A stretch of DNA of 29,932 nt, taken from NCBI GenBank assembly GCA_937895345.1, contig CALAWP010000100.1:1-29932 (forward strand), in the 5' to 3' direction. Below the pieces are notes generated by a model. The model saw only the letters and a list, made by a program, of their open reading frames with translations. It ran no database searches and was not told the origin of the DNA. Positions 15,509-23,159 of this stretch are shown here, piece by piece; position 1 is the first letter of the stretch, and each line of letters starts with the position of its first letter. A program made the translations under genes and the position numbers. This DNA comes from an uncultured Paenibacillus sp. Lineage in GTDB: Bacteria > Bacillota > Bacilli > Paenibacillales > Paenibacillaceae.

Positions 15509-15805
15509 GCTGTAAGGCTGAATTCCGGCCTTGCAGCCCCGCCGCCGGTGCGGCTCCCCCGTTGAAAGGCTGGATTCCGGCCTTACAGCCCCGCTGCCGG
15601 TGCGTTCTCCGCGCTGTAAGGCTGATTTTCAGCCTTACAGCTTCGCCGCCGGTGCGTTTCCCGCGCTGTAAGGCTGATTTACGGTCTTGCAGCCCCGCCG
15701 CCGTTGCGGCTCCCCCGCTGAAAGGCTGAATTCCGGTCTTACAGCTTCGCCGCCGGTGAGTTCTCCGCGCTGCAAGTCCGCTTTTCAGCCATACAGCTTT
15801 CTCGA
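15509..15805. repeat. Six 52-bp tandem repeats, each a hairpin
   Basis: Units start at 15509, 15561, 15613, 15665, 15717 and 15769, an exact 52-bp period. Each opens with a 29-bp dyad of the form GCTGTAAGGCTGA-TTT-TCAGCCTTACAGC; in the third copy the two 13-base arms are perfectly complementary. In other copies paired substitutions partly keep the stem. The remaining ~23 bp (for example CCCGCCGCCGGTGCGG) links the hairpins. The array lies 28 bp after the galU stop and has no T-run, so it is not a standard terminator set. Confidence 0.9.
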
Positions 15806-15967
15806 AGACTCGCAACTTCCCACTAATTTGAAATGGAGATTATTTACTGTTTGTTATAGAATAGAGAAGTAGAGAAAATAGCAGGCTGAGCAAGTCAAGA
15901 CTAGCATGGAGAACGCACAGAAAAGTCTGATCATAGAGAGAGTATACGGAGCGGGAGTTGACGGTCA

Positions 15968-17230
15968 TTGCATTGCTATCATTGCGCCAGAAGCTTTGCG
16001 GAGGATGCGATTTATTGCAGCCAATGCGGAAGAAAGCTTCAGGCAGGCACACTATCGGAACAGACGGATGATTGGCCCGCTGCCCTATCGGAAGAAGCGG
16101 CGGCCTTGGCGATAGACAAATCGATAGATGACGTCGGCAGGATGCCGGATGTTTCCGGTCGGCAGGAAGCTGGGCGAAGCGGCGCGGGCGGCTGGATCGT
16201 GGCGGCATTTCTGGCGTGCCTGGCGGTTGTTGTCGCGGCAGTCGTTTACTTTTATTATGATTACGAGCAAAATGTGAACGAACGCGTGCTTAAGCTGCAG
16301 TCCGAAGCGAAGGCGGCGGCTTTGAGCGGCAAATATGAAGAAGCTTTGGATTTGCTGTCGGAAGCGAAGGCGGCCCGGCCGGAATTCAAGTCGCTTGCCG
16401 CGGACGAAGAGATCATTCACCATGTGCTGAAGCTGGATGAGATGGCACAGGAAACGGAGCGTTTGCTGGCCGCAGGCCTCGCAAGCGAGGCGGAAAAGTC
16501 GTTTGAAGATTTCCAGAGCGAGCTGAGCGGCCGTAAGGAACCGATCTACGACAAGATGAACGAGAAATTGGCCGAATATAATATGAAGCTGACGATTATA
16601 CAGTTAACCGCCGATTTGGAGAGCCTGACAACCGTCAAGGAGCATGGGGAGCTGCTCAACGTCGTCAACGGTTTGATCGGGGAAGAGGCGAACGCCCTCC
16701 GGGAAGAGATCATTGCCCGCATTCGAAACATTACGAAGGAGAACGTCGACGATCTGGTTGACAAAAAGAGCTTTTCCGGGGCCGTTCTGCTAATCGATCA
16801 AGCGCTTGCTTGGGCCAAGGGCGACGAGCAGCTGCTGGCATTAAAGGCGGAAGTCAAAGAAAAACAAAACGCCTATGTCCAAAGGGAGCAGCAGCGGATT
16901 GAGCAAGCGATGCAACGGGCTGCCGAGGAAGATTTGATCAATCAGACCGCTGCGGTCGAAGTGCTGCGCACCGAAGGTCTGCTCGACGAATTCGGCGATT
17001 TGACAATTACGGGTTACTTGAAAAATAAAGCTACCAGGCCGATCTATTCCGTCAGCATCGAATATTCCGTGCTGGATAAGGAAGGCAATCGTCTGGGCGG
17101 AGGGACGGCATCGGTCGTGCCGAATTATATTGAGCCGGGTGAGGAAATGACGTTTACGGCCGTATTGTACGGCGTTTATAACGATGAAACGGAAATTGTG
17201 GTGGACCATGCCACCTGGTATTTGGATTAA
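15968..17230 (+). CDS. Zinc-ribbon membrane protein with helical repeat and FxLYD-like domain
   Basis: A 420-residue protein of unknown function. It starts with a zinc ribbon (CYHC at residues 3-6 and CSQC around 18-21), then a variable linker, one membrane helix (about residues 76-94, VAAFLACLAVVVAAVVYFYY) and a long extracytoplasmic Ala/Glu/Lys-rich helical region resembling tetratricopeptide-type repeats (SGKYEEALDLLSEAKAARPE; FSGAVLLIDQALAWAKGD). The last ~80 residues (DLTITGYLKNKATRPIYSVS and onward) look like an FxLYD-type beta domain. The start codon is TTG: a TGA stop lies three codons before it, the ribbon begins two residues later, and GGGAG is 10 bases upstream. It is followed after 16 bp by a protease gene, suggesting a joint envelope-stress or sensing role. 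Confidence 0.8.
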   Translation: MHCYHCARSFAEDAIYCSQCGRKLQAGTLSEQTDDWPAALSEEAAALAIDKSIDDVGRMPDVSGRQEAGRSGAGGWIVAAFLACLAVVVAAVVYFYYDYEQNVNERVLKLQSEAKAAALSGKYEEALDLLSEAKAARPEFKSLAADEEIIHHVLKLDEMAQETERLLAAGLASEAEKSFEDFQSELSGRKEPIYDKMNEKLAEYNMKLTIIQLTADLESLTTVKEHGELLNVVNGLIGEEANALREEIIARIRNITKENVDDLVDKKSFSGAVLLIDQALAWAKGDEQLLALKAEVKEKQNAYVQREQQRIEQAMQRAAEEDLINQTAAVEVLRTEGLLDEFGDLTITGYLKNKATRPIYSVSIEYSVLDKEGNRLGGGTASVVPNYIEPGEEMTFTAVLYGVYNDETEIVVDHATWYLD

Positions 17231-17246
17231 GGGGGCGCATCCATTC

Positions 17247-18362
17247 ATGAAAAAAACGATATGGGCAGGTATTATCGGCGCCGTAATCATTATGGGCGGC
17301 GGTGCGGCAGCCGGACTTTACGTAAGGGCCGAGGTGCCGGAGCGGTTGACCGGAGCTCCGCTGCTGGCAATCGGCGAAAAGAAAAAATCGCTGAAGGACG
17401 TTATTTTCGAGACGCAAAAGCTGGTTGTCATGATCGAAACGGATACGGGATCGCAAGGCTCCGGGTTTCTTTACAATCATGAAGGAGACTTGATTACGAA
17501 CGCTCACGTCGTTTCGGGGGTCAGGCATGTGCGGGTAAAGACCGCCGACGCCCGGGAACTGGACGGCGAGGTAATCGGCGTCAGCACCGAAATCGACGTA
17601 GCTGTTGTCCGTGTGAAAGAGCTCGCCGGGACGGAGCCGCTTTCCATGCAGCGGTATGAACGGGCCGAGGTCGGGGATGAGGTGATCGCCGTCGGCAGTC
17701 CTCTCGGCTTCCAAAATACGGTAACAACGGGCATGATCAGCGGCGTTGGCCGGAGCTTTCAGATCGAACCGTACTCGTATGAGGATTTGTACCAGATATC
17801 GGCCGCCATCGCGCCCGGCAACAGCGGCGGACCGCTCGTCGACCGGGAGACGGGGGCGGTCATCGGCATAAACTCGGCCGGTCTGGATGACGGTGCGATC
17901 GGGTTCAGCATTCCGATCTCGAATGTGCTGCCGCTGGCGGAAGGGTGGTCGAAGGAGCCAATGACAATGCTGCCAGGCTTGTCGCTGACGGAAGATTCGG
18001 AGCATCCGGACGGGGAAGCGTCTCTGGAGCAGCTGGCGGGTTATTTGGTTTCGCATTTTTACGACAGTTTGAACAACGGGGATTACGTTTATGCGTATTC
18101 GCTGCTCGGGGGCAATTGGAAGGAAGGAACCAGCTACGTCAAATTTCGCGAAGGTTACCTGACGACTCGCAACGTCGTGGTCGACGACCTCCATGTCACG
18201 GTCAACGAAGGCGGAGACGAAGCGGTCGTAACAGCCGTATTGTCCGTGGATGAGCGAAAAGACGGAGAATATGTATTAAGCAAATACCAGGTAACCTATA
18301 GAGTCGGGTACGAGAACGATCAACTGAAGCTGCTGTCGGGCAAAGGAAAGGCGATACGGTAG
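17247..18362 (+). CDS. Membrane-anchored HtrA-like serine protease without PDZ domain
   Basis: A 371-residue protein with an N-terminal membrane anchor (residues 5-27), then a trypsin-like (S1C) protease domain. The catalytic triad is His87 (TNAHVV), Asp117 (EIDVAVV) and Ser193 (APGNSGGPL). Unlike DegP/HtrA there is no PDZ domain; the C-terminal ~110 residues (LVSHFYDSLNNGDYVYAYSL onward) resemble an NTF2-like or similar small alpha+beta domain. The ATG at 17247 follows AAGGGGG and gives MKKTIWAG; an upstream in-frame start would fall inside the preceding gene. It forms an operon with the zinc-ribbon protein and probably cleaves or monitors proteins outside the membrane. Substrate unknown. 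Confidence 0.87.
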   Translation: MKKTIWAGIIGAVIIMGGGAAAGLYVRAEVPERLTGAPLLAIGEKKKSLKDVIFETQKLVVMIETDTGSQGSGFLYNHEGDLITNAHVVSGVRHVRVKTADARELDGEVIGVSTEIDVAVVRVKELAGTEPLSMQRYERAEVGDEVIAVGSPLGFQNTVTTGMISGVGRSFQIEPYSYEDLYQISAAIAPGNSGGPLVDRETGAVIGINSAGLDDGAIGFSIPISNVLPLAEGWSKEPMTMLPGLSLTEDSEHPDGEASLEQLAGYLVSHFYDSLNNGDYVYAYSLLGGNWKEGTSYVKFREGYLTTRNVVVDDLHVTVNEGGDEAVVTAVLSVDERKDGEYVLSKYQVTYRVGYENDQLKLLSGKGKAIR

Positions 18363-18402
18363 CAGTTTGCTCACGATTCAATAATCGATATATGGCAAGG
18401 TA

Positions 18403-18439
18403 AAGCCTCCAAGCCGCTTGTGAAGCGGTTTGGAGGCTT
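18403..18439 (+). terminator. Hairpin terminator after the protease gene
   Basis: AAGCCTCCAAGCCGCTT pairs with AAGCGGTTTGGAGGCTT across a 3-base loop (one GU pair), followed by GTTC. A very stable stem with a weak T-run, 40 bp past the stop codon; it may serve both converging strands. Confidence 0.75.
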
Positions 18440-18502
18440 GTTCATAGGTGCGTCCGTGTATCCATTGGACCCACGCTGGGGGCTGAGGATGACGGATAAA
18501 TA

Positions 18503-19690
18503 TTAGAGCTGGCCGTAAGTAAGCTCCAGCGAAATTGTATCGGCCGGCTGGACTGGGAATTGGAGCATCGTGCCGGGAATGACGCGGCCGTTATAGCGCA
18601 GTTGGTAGCCGATGCCGCTTCCGATCGGGATGCCGCCTATGGCGACGATCTGGCCGCCCGCGCCTACGCTGACCGCACCCGAACCCGCAAGCGCATCGCC
18701 GATCGTCAGGCCTGGGCGGTAGCCGATTCTGTACGCGCCTGTAATTTGCGGAAACGCGCTTCCTCCGTTAATCGCGACCGTCACCATGTTTTGCTGCTGG
18801 CCGGGGGGATACGGATAGGGAAAAGGGAGCGGGAACGGCATGATAATCGGCGGCCGTGGAAACGAGTACCCGTGCCACGGCCCGTGCCCGGTACTATGTC
18901 CGTGCCAGGTTTCATGTCCGGTGCCGTGACTATGTCCGTGTCCGGTATCATGTCCGTGACTATGTCCGTGTCCGGTATCGTGTCCGTGGCTATGTCCATG
19001 TCCATGGCTCAGTACCGGTCTCTGCTCGTGGACGGGGGTATGACCCTGTAGCGGTCTATGGCTATGTCCCACGATATGGCTGGATTCCAAGCCGAGGGCG
19101 GATCCTGTCGCGTGCCCGGGTATCGGCTCAAATTCCGTTGCTTGCTCAATTTCATCAGACGGCTCATTATCGAATGGCTGCTCAAGTCGCGGTCCTTGCT
19201 CCATTCTCGGTCCATGCCCCGGTCCGTGCCCATGTCCCGGACCATGCCCCGGTCCGTGCCCATGTCCCGGACCATGCCCCGGTCCGTGCCCATGTCCCGG
19301 ACCATGCCCGTGCCCCGGTCCCCATGGCCCTGGCCCATGTCCCGGCCCCCAAGGTTCCGGCCCATGTCCCGGTCCCCACGGCCCCGGCCCCCAAGGGCCC
19401 GGCCCATGTCCCGGTCCCCACGGCCCCGGCCCCCAAGGTCCGTGCCCGTGTCCCGGTCCCCACGGCCCCGGCCCCCAAGGTCCCGGACCCCACGGACCTG
19501 GCCCCCATAGCCCCGGTCCAATCGGTCCCCACGGTCCCAAAGGACCGATGGGAACAATTCCTCCATCCAAAATAGCAGGCAGCGGCGTGACGGCACGCTT
19601 TCCTCCACAGCCGCAATCGCTTCCCGCAGCCGCATAGGGAGCCTGCGCGACCGCTATTCCATGGAGGCTGGCGTCATAGGTTTGTGGCAT
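18503..19690 (-). CDS. His/Gly/Pro-rich low-complexity protein with C-terminal DUF4430-like domain
   Basis: About 395 residues. A short N-terminal part contains SDCGCGGKR. Then come GPWGPG repeats, followed by GHGPGHGHGP and GHGHSHGHDT repeats extremely rich in His and Gly, a proline-rich stretch (FPLPFPYPYPP), and a folded-looking C-terminal ~95 residues (VTVAINGG ... LRYNGRVIPG ... ISLELTYGQL) resembling DUF4430/transcobalamin-C-like domains. His-rich repeats could bind metals; a spore-coat or surface role is a guess. GAAGGAG lies before three possible ATG codons (19702, 19699, 19690); I list the last, beginning MPQTYD, whose spacing is about 13, but 19699 is equally possible. Low-complexity DNA also keeps shadow frames open. 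Confidence 0.72.
   Translation of the reverse strand: MPQTYDASLHGIAVAQAPYAAAGSDCGCGGKRAVTPLPAILDGGIVPIGPLGPWGPIGPGLWGPGPWGPGPWGPGPWGPGHGHGPWGPGPWGPGHGPGPWGPGPWGPGHGPEPWGPGHGPGPWGPGHGHGPGHGHGPGHGPGHGHGPGHGPGHGHGPGHGPRMEQGPRLEQPFDNEPSDEIEQATEFEPIPGHATGSALGLESSHIVGHSHRPLQGHTPVHEQRPVLSHGHGHSHGHDTGHGHSHGHDTGHGHSHGTGHETWHGHSTGHGPWHGYSFPRPPIIMPFPLPFPYPYPPGQQQNMVTVAINGGSAFPQITGAYRIGYRPGLTIGDALAGSGAVSVGAGGQIVAIGGIPIGSGIGYQLRYNGRVIPGTMLQFPVQPADTISLELTYGQL
19214..19313. repeat. 30-bp coding tandem repeats in the His-rich gene
   Basis: CCCCGGTCCGTGCCCATGTC recurs three times at a 30-bp spacing, encoding GHGPGHGHGP units. Near-identical DNA, not only protein, points to recent slippage or recombination growth. 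Further 42-54-bp related units encoding GPWGPG blocks follow to about 19500. Confidence 0.75.
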
Positions 19691-19791
19691 AAGTATCATC
19701 ATTCTCCTTCACGCGAAGATCTGTAGGCGTATATCCTGCAGTATCTTATGCGGCATCCGCCTATTCCGTGTTATTCGCGCCGTTGAGGCAA

Positions 19792-19994
19792 CTTGAACGA
19801 TAAATCGTTCAAGCCGGCGCTCCAGAGCGGCCGCCAAATCCATGTTCATGAACGATAAAACGTTTAAATCAACGCTGCAGCAGGGCAAACTCCCAGAAGA
19901 TGAACGATAAATCGTTCAAACTAACTTTGCCGATAACATGTGAACGAAATATTGGATAGTGCCAAGCGTAACTTTTGAACGAAAGGTCGTTTAA
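19792..19994. repeat. Four palindromes of the TGAACGAT-ATCGTTCA family
   Basis: Sites at 19792-19813 (22-bp perfect palindrome), 19849-19866 (degenerate), 19901-19918 (perfect) and 19975-19994 (degenerate) share the core TGAACGATAAATCGTTCA. Centre distances are 55, 52 and 75 bp. A half-site lies at 19941. The same family recurs at 24856-25037. No gene is present here. Confidence 0.85.
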
Positions 19995-20062
19995 CTTGTT
20001 CGGAATCCATACCCAACCGTGAGAAGAACATCAAATCGGTCATGGGCATCAGAACCGGACAA

Positions 20063-20086
20063 GACAGGACAGGACAGGACAGGATG
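20063..20086. repeat. GGACA simple-sequence repeat
   Basis: About five copies of a GACAG/GGACA 5-bp unit in a row, within the repeat-rich gap between the His-rich gene and sodA. Likely a slippage product. Confidence 0.7.
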
Positions 20087-20205
20087 TGATGAACGTGAGA
20101 GCGAGAGAATGCCCGGAGAAAGCCTTGGATGGAACAGTTATAGAAGGGGGAGAAGCGGATGTGCAATGGGACGAAGCGAGTGAACAATGGAGGAGCAAAC
20201 GGACG

Positions 20206-20296
20206 AATTGAAAAATAAAGAATTGCAAAAATTAAGAATTGCAAAATAAAGAATTACCAAATGGAGAATTACCAAATGTAGAATTACAAATGACGG
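20206..20296. repeat. AT-rich 15-bp tandem repeat, about six copies
   Basis: GAATT recurs at 20206, 20221, 20237, 20252, 20267 and 20282, with a unit close to GAATTACCAAATGGA. The stretch is much more AT-rich than the surrounding sequence. No gene is supported across 19703-20398. Confidence 0.8.
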
Positions 20297-20398
20297 ATTG
20301 CAACACAGCGGACAGCTGGTCACAAAGGAAGGGAGATGCCGCTAATTCCGGATTCAAGCGGCGTCCGATGGAAGTAACGGAGACAAGTCTAAAATGAG

Positions 20399-20434
20399 AA
20401 ACGGCGGCGCAGGCCTAAACCTGCGCCGCCGTTT
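20399..20434 (-). terminator. sodA terminator
   Basis: AAACGGCGGCGCAGG (20399-20413) pairs perfectly with CCTGCGCCGCCGTTT (20420-20434), a 15-bp stem with a 6-base loop just past the sodA stop. On the minus strand CTCATTTT follows. Confidence 0.88.
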
Positions 20435-20444
20435 GAAATGCCGA

Positions 20445-21053
20445 TTACAGTGCCGCTTCGTAACGTTTGCCGACTTCTTCCCAGTTGACAACGTTCCAGA
20501 ATGCCGCGATGTAGTCAGGGCGTTTGTTTTGGTATTTCAGGTAATAAGCATGCTCCCATACGTCCAGGCCAAGGATCGGCGTGTCGCCTTCCATGATCGG
20601 GCTGTCTTGGTTAGGCAGGCTGTATACTTTCAGTTTGCCGCCGGAAACGGCCAGGAATGCCCAACCGCTGCCGAAACGAGTCGTTGCGGCTTTGGCGAAC
20701 TCGGCTTTGAAAGCCTCGAAGCCGCCCAGCTCGCTGTCGATGGCTGCAGCCAGAGCGCCTGTTGGAGCGCCGCCGCCGTTCGGGCCGATCGTTTCCCAGA
20801 ACAAGCTGTGGTTCGCATGGCCGCCGCCGTTGTTGCGGACTGCCGTGCGGATTGCTTCGGGAACGCTGTTCAGGTCGCTGATCAGTTCCTCGACCGATTT
20901 GCCTTGCAGCTCGGGAGCGGATTCCAGCGCAGCGTTCAGGTTCGTCACGTACGTGTTGTGATGGCGGCCATGGTGGATTTCCATCGTCGTCGCATCGATA
21001 TGCGGCTCAAGCGCATTGTGCGGATAAGGAAGAGCGGGCAGTTGATGTGCCAT
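20445..21053 (-). CDS. sodA: Superoxide dismutase, Mn/Fe type
   Basis: A 202-residue cytoplasmic enzyme that converts superoxide to hydrogen peroxide and oxygen. The N-terminal helical hairpin carries the first metal histidine in MEIHHGRHHNTYV, the second is in GGGHANHSLFWE, and the last Asp and His are in the signature DVWEHAYY. The GGAPTGAL and SGWAFL stretches are usual for Mn-type enzymes, so manganese is favoured over iron. The ATG at 21053 follows a perfect AGGAGG by 9 bases; an in-frame TTG two codons upstream is less likely. It has its own promoter and terminator and stands alone. Confidence 0.97.
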   Translation of the reverse strand: MAHQLPALPYPHNALEPHIDATTMEIHHGRHHNTYVTNLNAALESAPELQGKSVEELISDLNSVPEAIRTAVRNNGGGHANHSLFWETIGPNGGGAPTGALAAAIDSELGGFEAFKAEFAKAATTRFGSGWAFLAVSGGKLKVYSLPNQDSPIMEGDTPILGLDVWEHAYYLKYQNKRPDYIAAFWNVVNWEEVGKRYEAAL

Positions 21054-21091
21054 ATTCAATTACCTCCTAAATTATGTAGTTGATCAAAACC

Positions 21092-21120
21092 ATTATCCCT
21101 TATCCAACCTAATAAATCAA
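21092..21120 (-). promoter_or_regulatory. sodA promoter
   Basis: On the minus strand TTGATT (21120-21115) and GATAAT (21097-21092) are spaced by 17 bp, with the start point near 21085, about 30 bases before the sodA start codon. Confidence 0.68.
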
Positions 21121-21258
21121 CATTTATGTTGAAAAAGTCTCAAAACAGGACTGGGGGACCGCAGCGGTCCTTAACCAGCTATAGGATACGGCAAGATGAG
21201 GCAAAATATGCGCGAATGAGACAGCAAACGAGAGTAAACGTAAGAAATACCGATTAAA

Positions 21259-21294
21259 CGCTTGAAAGCGCTTAAATATAAGCGCTTTCAAGCG
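21259..21294. promoter_or_regulatory. 36-bp perfect palindrome containing two cre-like sequences
   Basis: Arms CGCTTGAAAGCGCTTA and TAAGCGCTTTCAAGCG (16 bp each) flank AATA. Each arm holds TTGAAAGCGCTTAAA or its near copy, one mismatch from the CcpA cre consensus. It lies between divergent sodA and the GNAT gene and is followed by a smaller dyad AATTTC-GGC-GAAATT and T-rich sequence on the plus strand. It could be a double CcpA site or a strong hairpin. Confidence 0.65.
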
Positions 21295-21415
21295 AATTTC
21301 GGCGAAATTTTAAAGTTTTTTTAATGTTTTTTTGAAAAATAGAAGGAATTCGTAGAGATATGTCGTATAATTAACAGGTACTGAACTATTCTGAAACGAA
21401 GGGTGTTATTCATTC

Positions 21416-21838
21416 ATGATCGTTCGTTCTTTTCAGCTCTCGGATTACAAGCCGCTCACGGAATTGCTGGAGGATGTGTTGTCTCCGGAATGCTGCGAGC
21501 TTACGATGGAAGCTTTTGCACGCCAGTTGTCCTGGGACAGCGATCTCGTGCTTGTCGCGGTTGAACAATCAGAAATAGTCGGTATGATTATCGGCACGAT
21601 TGACCATAACAAAGGATACTACTACCGGATCGCGGTAGCCGCTTCTTACAGGGGCAAAGGGATCGGCAAAGCTCTCATTTCTTCCTTGAGACAGCGGTTC
21701 GAAGGCCGCGGAGTAAGCAAAATACTAATTACGGCGGACGAGCATAACGAGCCCGTATTGCCGCTTTATGAATCGATGGGCTTCAATGCGGCGGACTTCT
21801 TCCGTTCGTTCCAGAAGCTGAGCATTGTTGCCGGCTAA
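21416..21838 (+). CDS. GNAT-family N-acetyltransferase
   Basis: A 140-residue single-domain acetyltransferase. Motif A for acetyl-CoA binding is visible as VAASYRGKGIGKALISSL, preceded by a beta-strand (YYYRIAVA) and followed by ILITADEHNEPVLPLYESMGF, the usual GNAT C-terminal half. AAGGGTG lies about 11 bases before the ATG; TATAAT at 21366-21371 could be a -10 box but no clear -35 is seen. Substrate is not predictable from sequence. It may be the first gene of the plus-strand series that follows. Confidence 0.85.
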   Translation: MIVRSFQLSDYKPLTELLEDVLSPECCELTMEAFARQLSWDSDLVLVAVEQSEIVGMIIGTIDHNKGYYYRIAVAASYRGKGIGKALISSLRQRFEGRGVSKILITADEHNEPVLPLYESMGFNAADFFRSFQKLSIVAG

Positions 21839-22003
21839 TTCCATGAAGAACGATTCGACTTGTAAGGGCATATCGCATCGCCGGTAGTTCGGCGGTCCGA
21901 TATGCTTTTCTTGCAGGTGAAGCATAAACGGGCTTGCGCCGCCATACGGTGGGTGCCGGCCGTTTCTGTTTTTAAGCCAAGTTTACCTGGGGAGAATTAT
22001 AGG

Positions 22004-22591
22004 ATGGAACGATACAAACCGTGCATCATCAAAAGCTTCAAGCATGACGGGCATCTGCACCGGACGTGGCAGCGGAACTGGATTGTTCCTCATGAAGCGC
22101 TGGCGGAGGAGCACCGGGCCGAATCGATGATCGTTCTGATCAATTGCCAGACGCCGATTCGGGAATCGGACGGCAAGGAGTGGATCAGCCGCATTCCGGC
22201 CGTTTCTTTTTTTATACCGGGCCAATGGTTTAACGCCGTTGCTCTGCTGGAGCCCGGGGGGATCCGATTTTATTGCAATATCGCTTCTCCTCCTTACCTC
22301 CATGAGGGTATACTGACTTATATCGATTACGATCTGGATGTCATACGTGCCGCGGACGGCAGCCGCCATGTGGTGGACCAGGACGAATACGAGCTGCACA
22401 AAATCGCCTACCATTACCCCGAGGTCGTGCAGGATAAGGTGGGGGCCGCCTTGAGCGGGCTGCTGAAAAGAATCGAACGAGGCGATGCGCCGTTCAACGA
22501 TGCCGCGGTGCATCGGTATTATGAGGAGTGGGCGTCCGTCATGGGCGGGGAGGTGGATCAGCGATTCGGACCGCAGTTTGGGAATGGTTGA
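22004..22591 (+). CDS. DUF402 protein, probable nucleoside di-/triphosphatase (YgaC/Ntdp type)
   Basis: A 195-residue cytoplasmic protein of the DUF402 family, related to B. subtilis YgaC and staphylococcal Ntdp, which hydrolyse nucleoside di- and triphosphates. Family features include WIVPHEALAEEHRAESM, SFFIPGQWFNAVALLEPGGI, FYCNIASPP and the acidic metal-binding YIDYDLDV near the middle. ATG at 22004 is chosen because GGGGAG lies 9 bases upstream; an earlier in-frame start would add 34 unsupported residues. Its 3' end overlaps the signal peptidase reading frame by up to 64 bp, implying translational coupling. Confidence 0.85.
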   Translation: MERYKPCIIKSFKHDGHLHRTWQRNWIVPHEALAEEHRAESMIVLINCQTPIRESDGKEWISRIPAVSFFIPGQWFNAVALLEPGGIRFYCNIASPPYLHEGILTYIDYDLDVIRAADGSRHVVDQDEYELHKIAYHYPEVVQDKVGAALSGLLKRIERGDAPFNDAAVHRYYEEWASVMGGEVDQRFGPQFGNG

Positions 22592-23097
22592 GAACCGTGG
22601 CCGCGGCCATTGCGATCGCTTGGCTGATTCATACGTTCGGATTCAATCTGTCAACAGTTGAGGGCCGCTCCATGGAGCCTACGCTGTCGGCTAAGGAATG
22701 GCTGCTCGTCAACAAGTTCGTTTATTTGATCGGCAGTCCGAAAATGGGGGATATTGTGATTTTGAAGGATCCGTCCTATGCGCAATCCGGCGAGTCGCGA
22801 TATTTGGTCAAGCGGGTCGTCGGACAGCCGGGCGACCGGATCGAAATTGCAAATGAGCGGCTGTACCGGAACGGCATCCCGGTGGAAGAGCCGTACACGG
22901 ATTCGGTCATCGTCAACGGCCGCTACGGTCCGGTTGTGCTGGACGCGGGGCAATATTTTGTGATGGGAGATAACCGGCATGAGAACGCGAGTCTGGACAG
23001 CAGGTCGTTCAATGCCGTGCCGCGAAACGAGATTAAAGGAAGAGCCGAATACATCGTCTGGCCGATCGAGCAGTGGAGAGGCCTGCGGCGCCCGTAG
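22528..23097 (+). CDS. lepB: Signal peptidase I
   Basis: A type I signal peptidase (S26) of up to 189 residues that removes signal peptides from exported proteins at the outer face of the membrane. One N-terminal membrane helix (VAAAIAIAWLIHTFGF) precedes the catalytic serine in EGRSMEPT (Ser48) and the general-base lysine in LVKRVVGQPGD (Lys95); GDNR-x7-DSR near the C-terminus is also conserved. The start is uncertain: GTG at 22528 is overlapped by its own possible SD (GAGGAG), whereas GGGGAGG at about 22546 fits a start in the next ~10 codons where only an ATT is in frame. The gene overlaps the DUF402 gene. Confidence 0.9.
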   Translation: MGVRHGRGGGSAIRTAVWEWLRTVAAAIAIAWLIHTFGFNLSTVEGRSMEPTLSAKEWLLVNKFVYLIGSPKMGDIVILKDPSYAQSGESRYLVKRVVGQPGDRIEIANERLYRNGIPVEEPYTDSVIVNGRYGPVVLDAGQYFVMGDNRHENASLDSRSFNAVPRNEIKGRAEYIVWPIEQWRGLRRP

Positions 23098-23159
23098 GCG
23101 GAATCGCGGATCGCTCCGCCCTGCGGCTCGATGTATTCGTCAAGCTGGGAGGTGCGGAA

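Noticed and set aside
18856..19575. Plus-strand Arg/Pro/Val-rich frame opposite the His-rich gene
   Set aside because: It is a shadow of the repetitive minus-strand gene, lacks an SD, and shows no recognisable domain.
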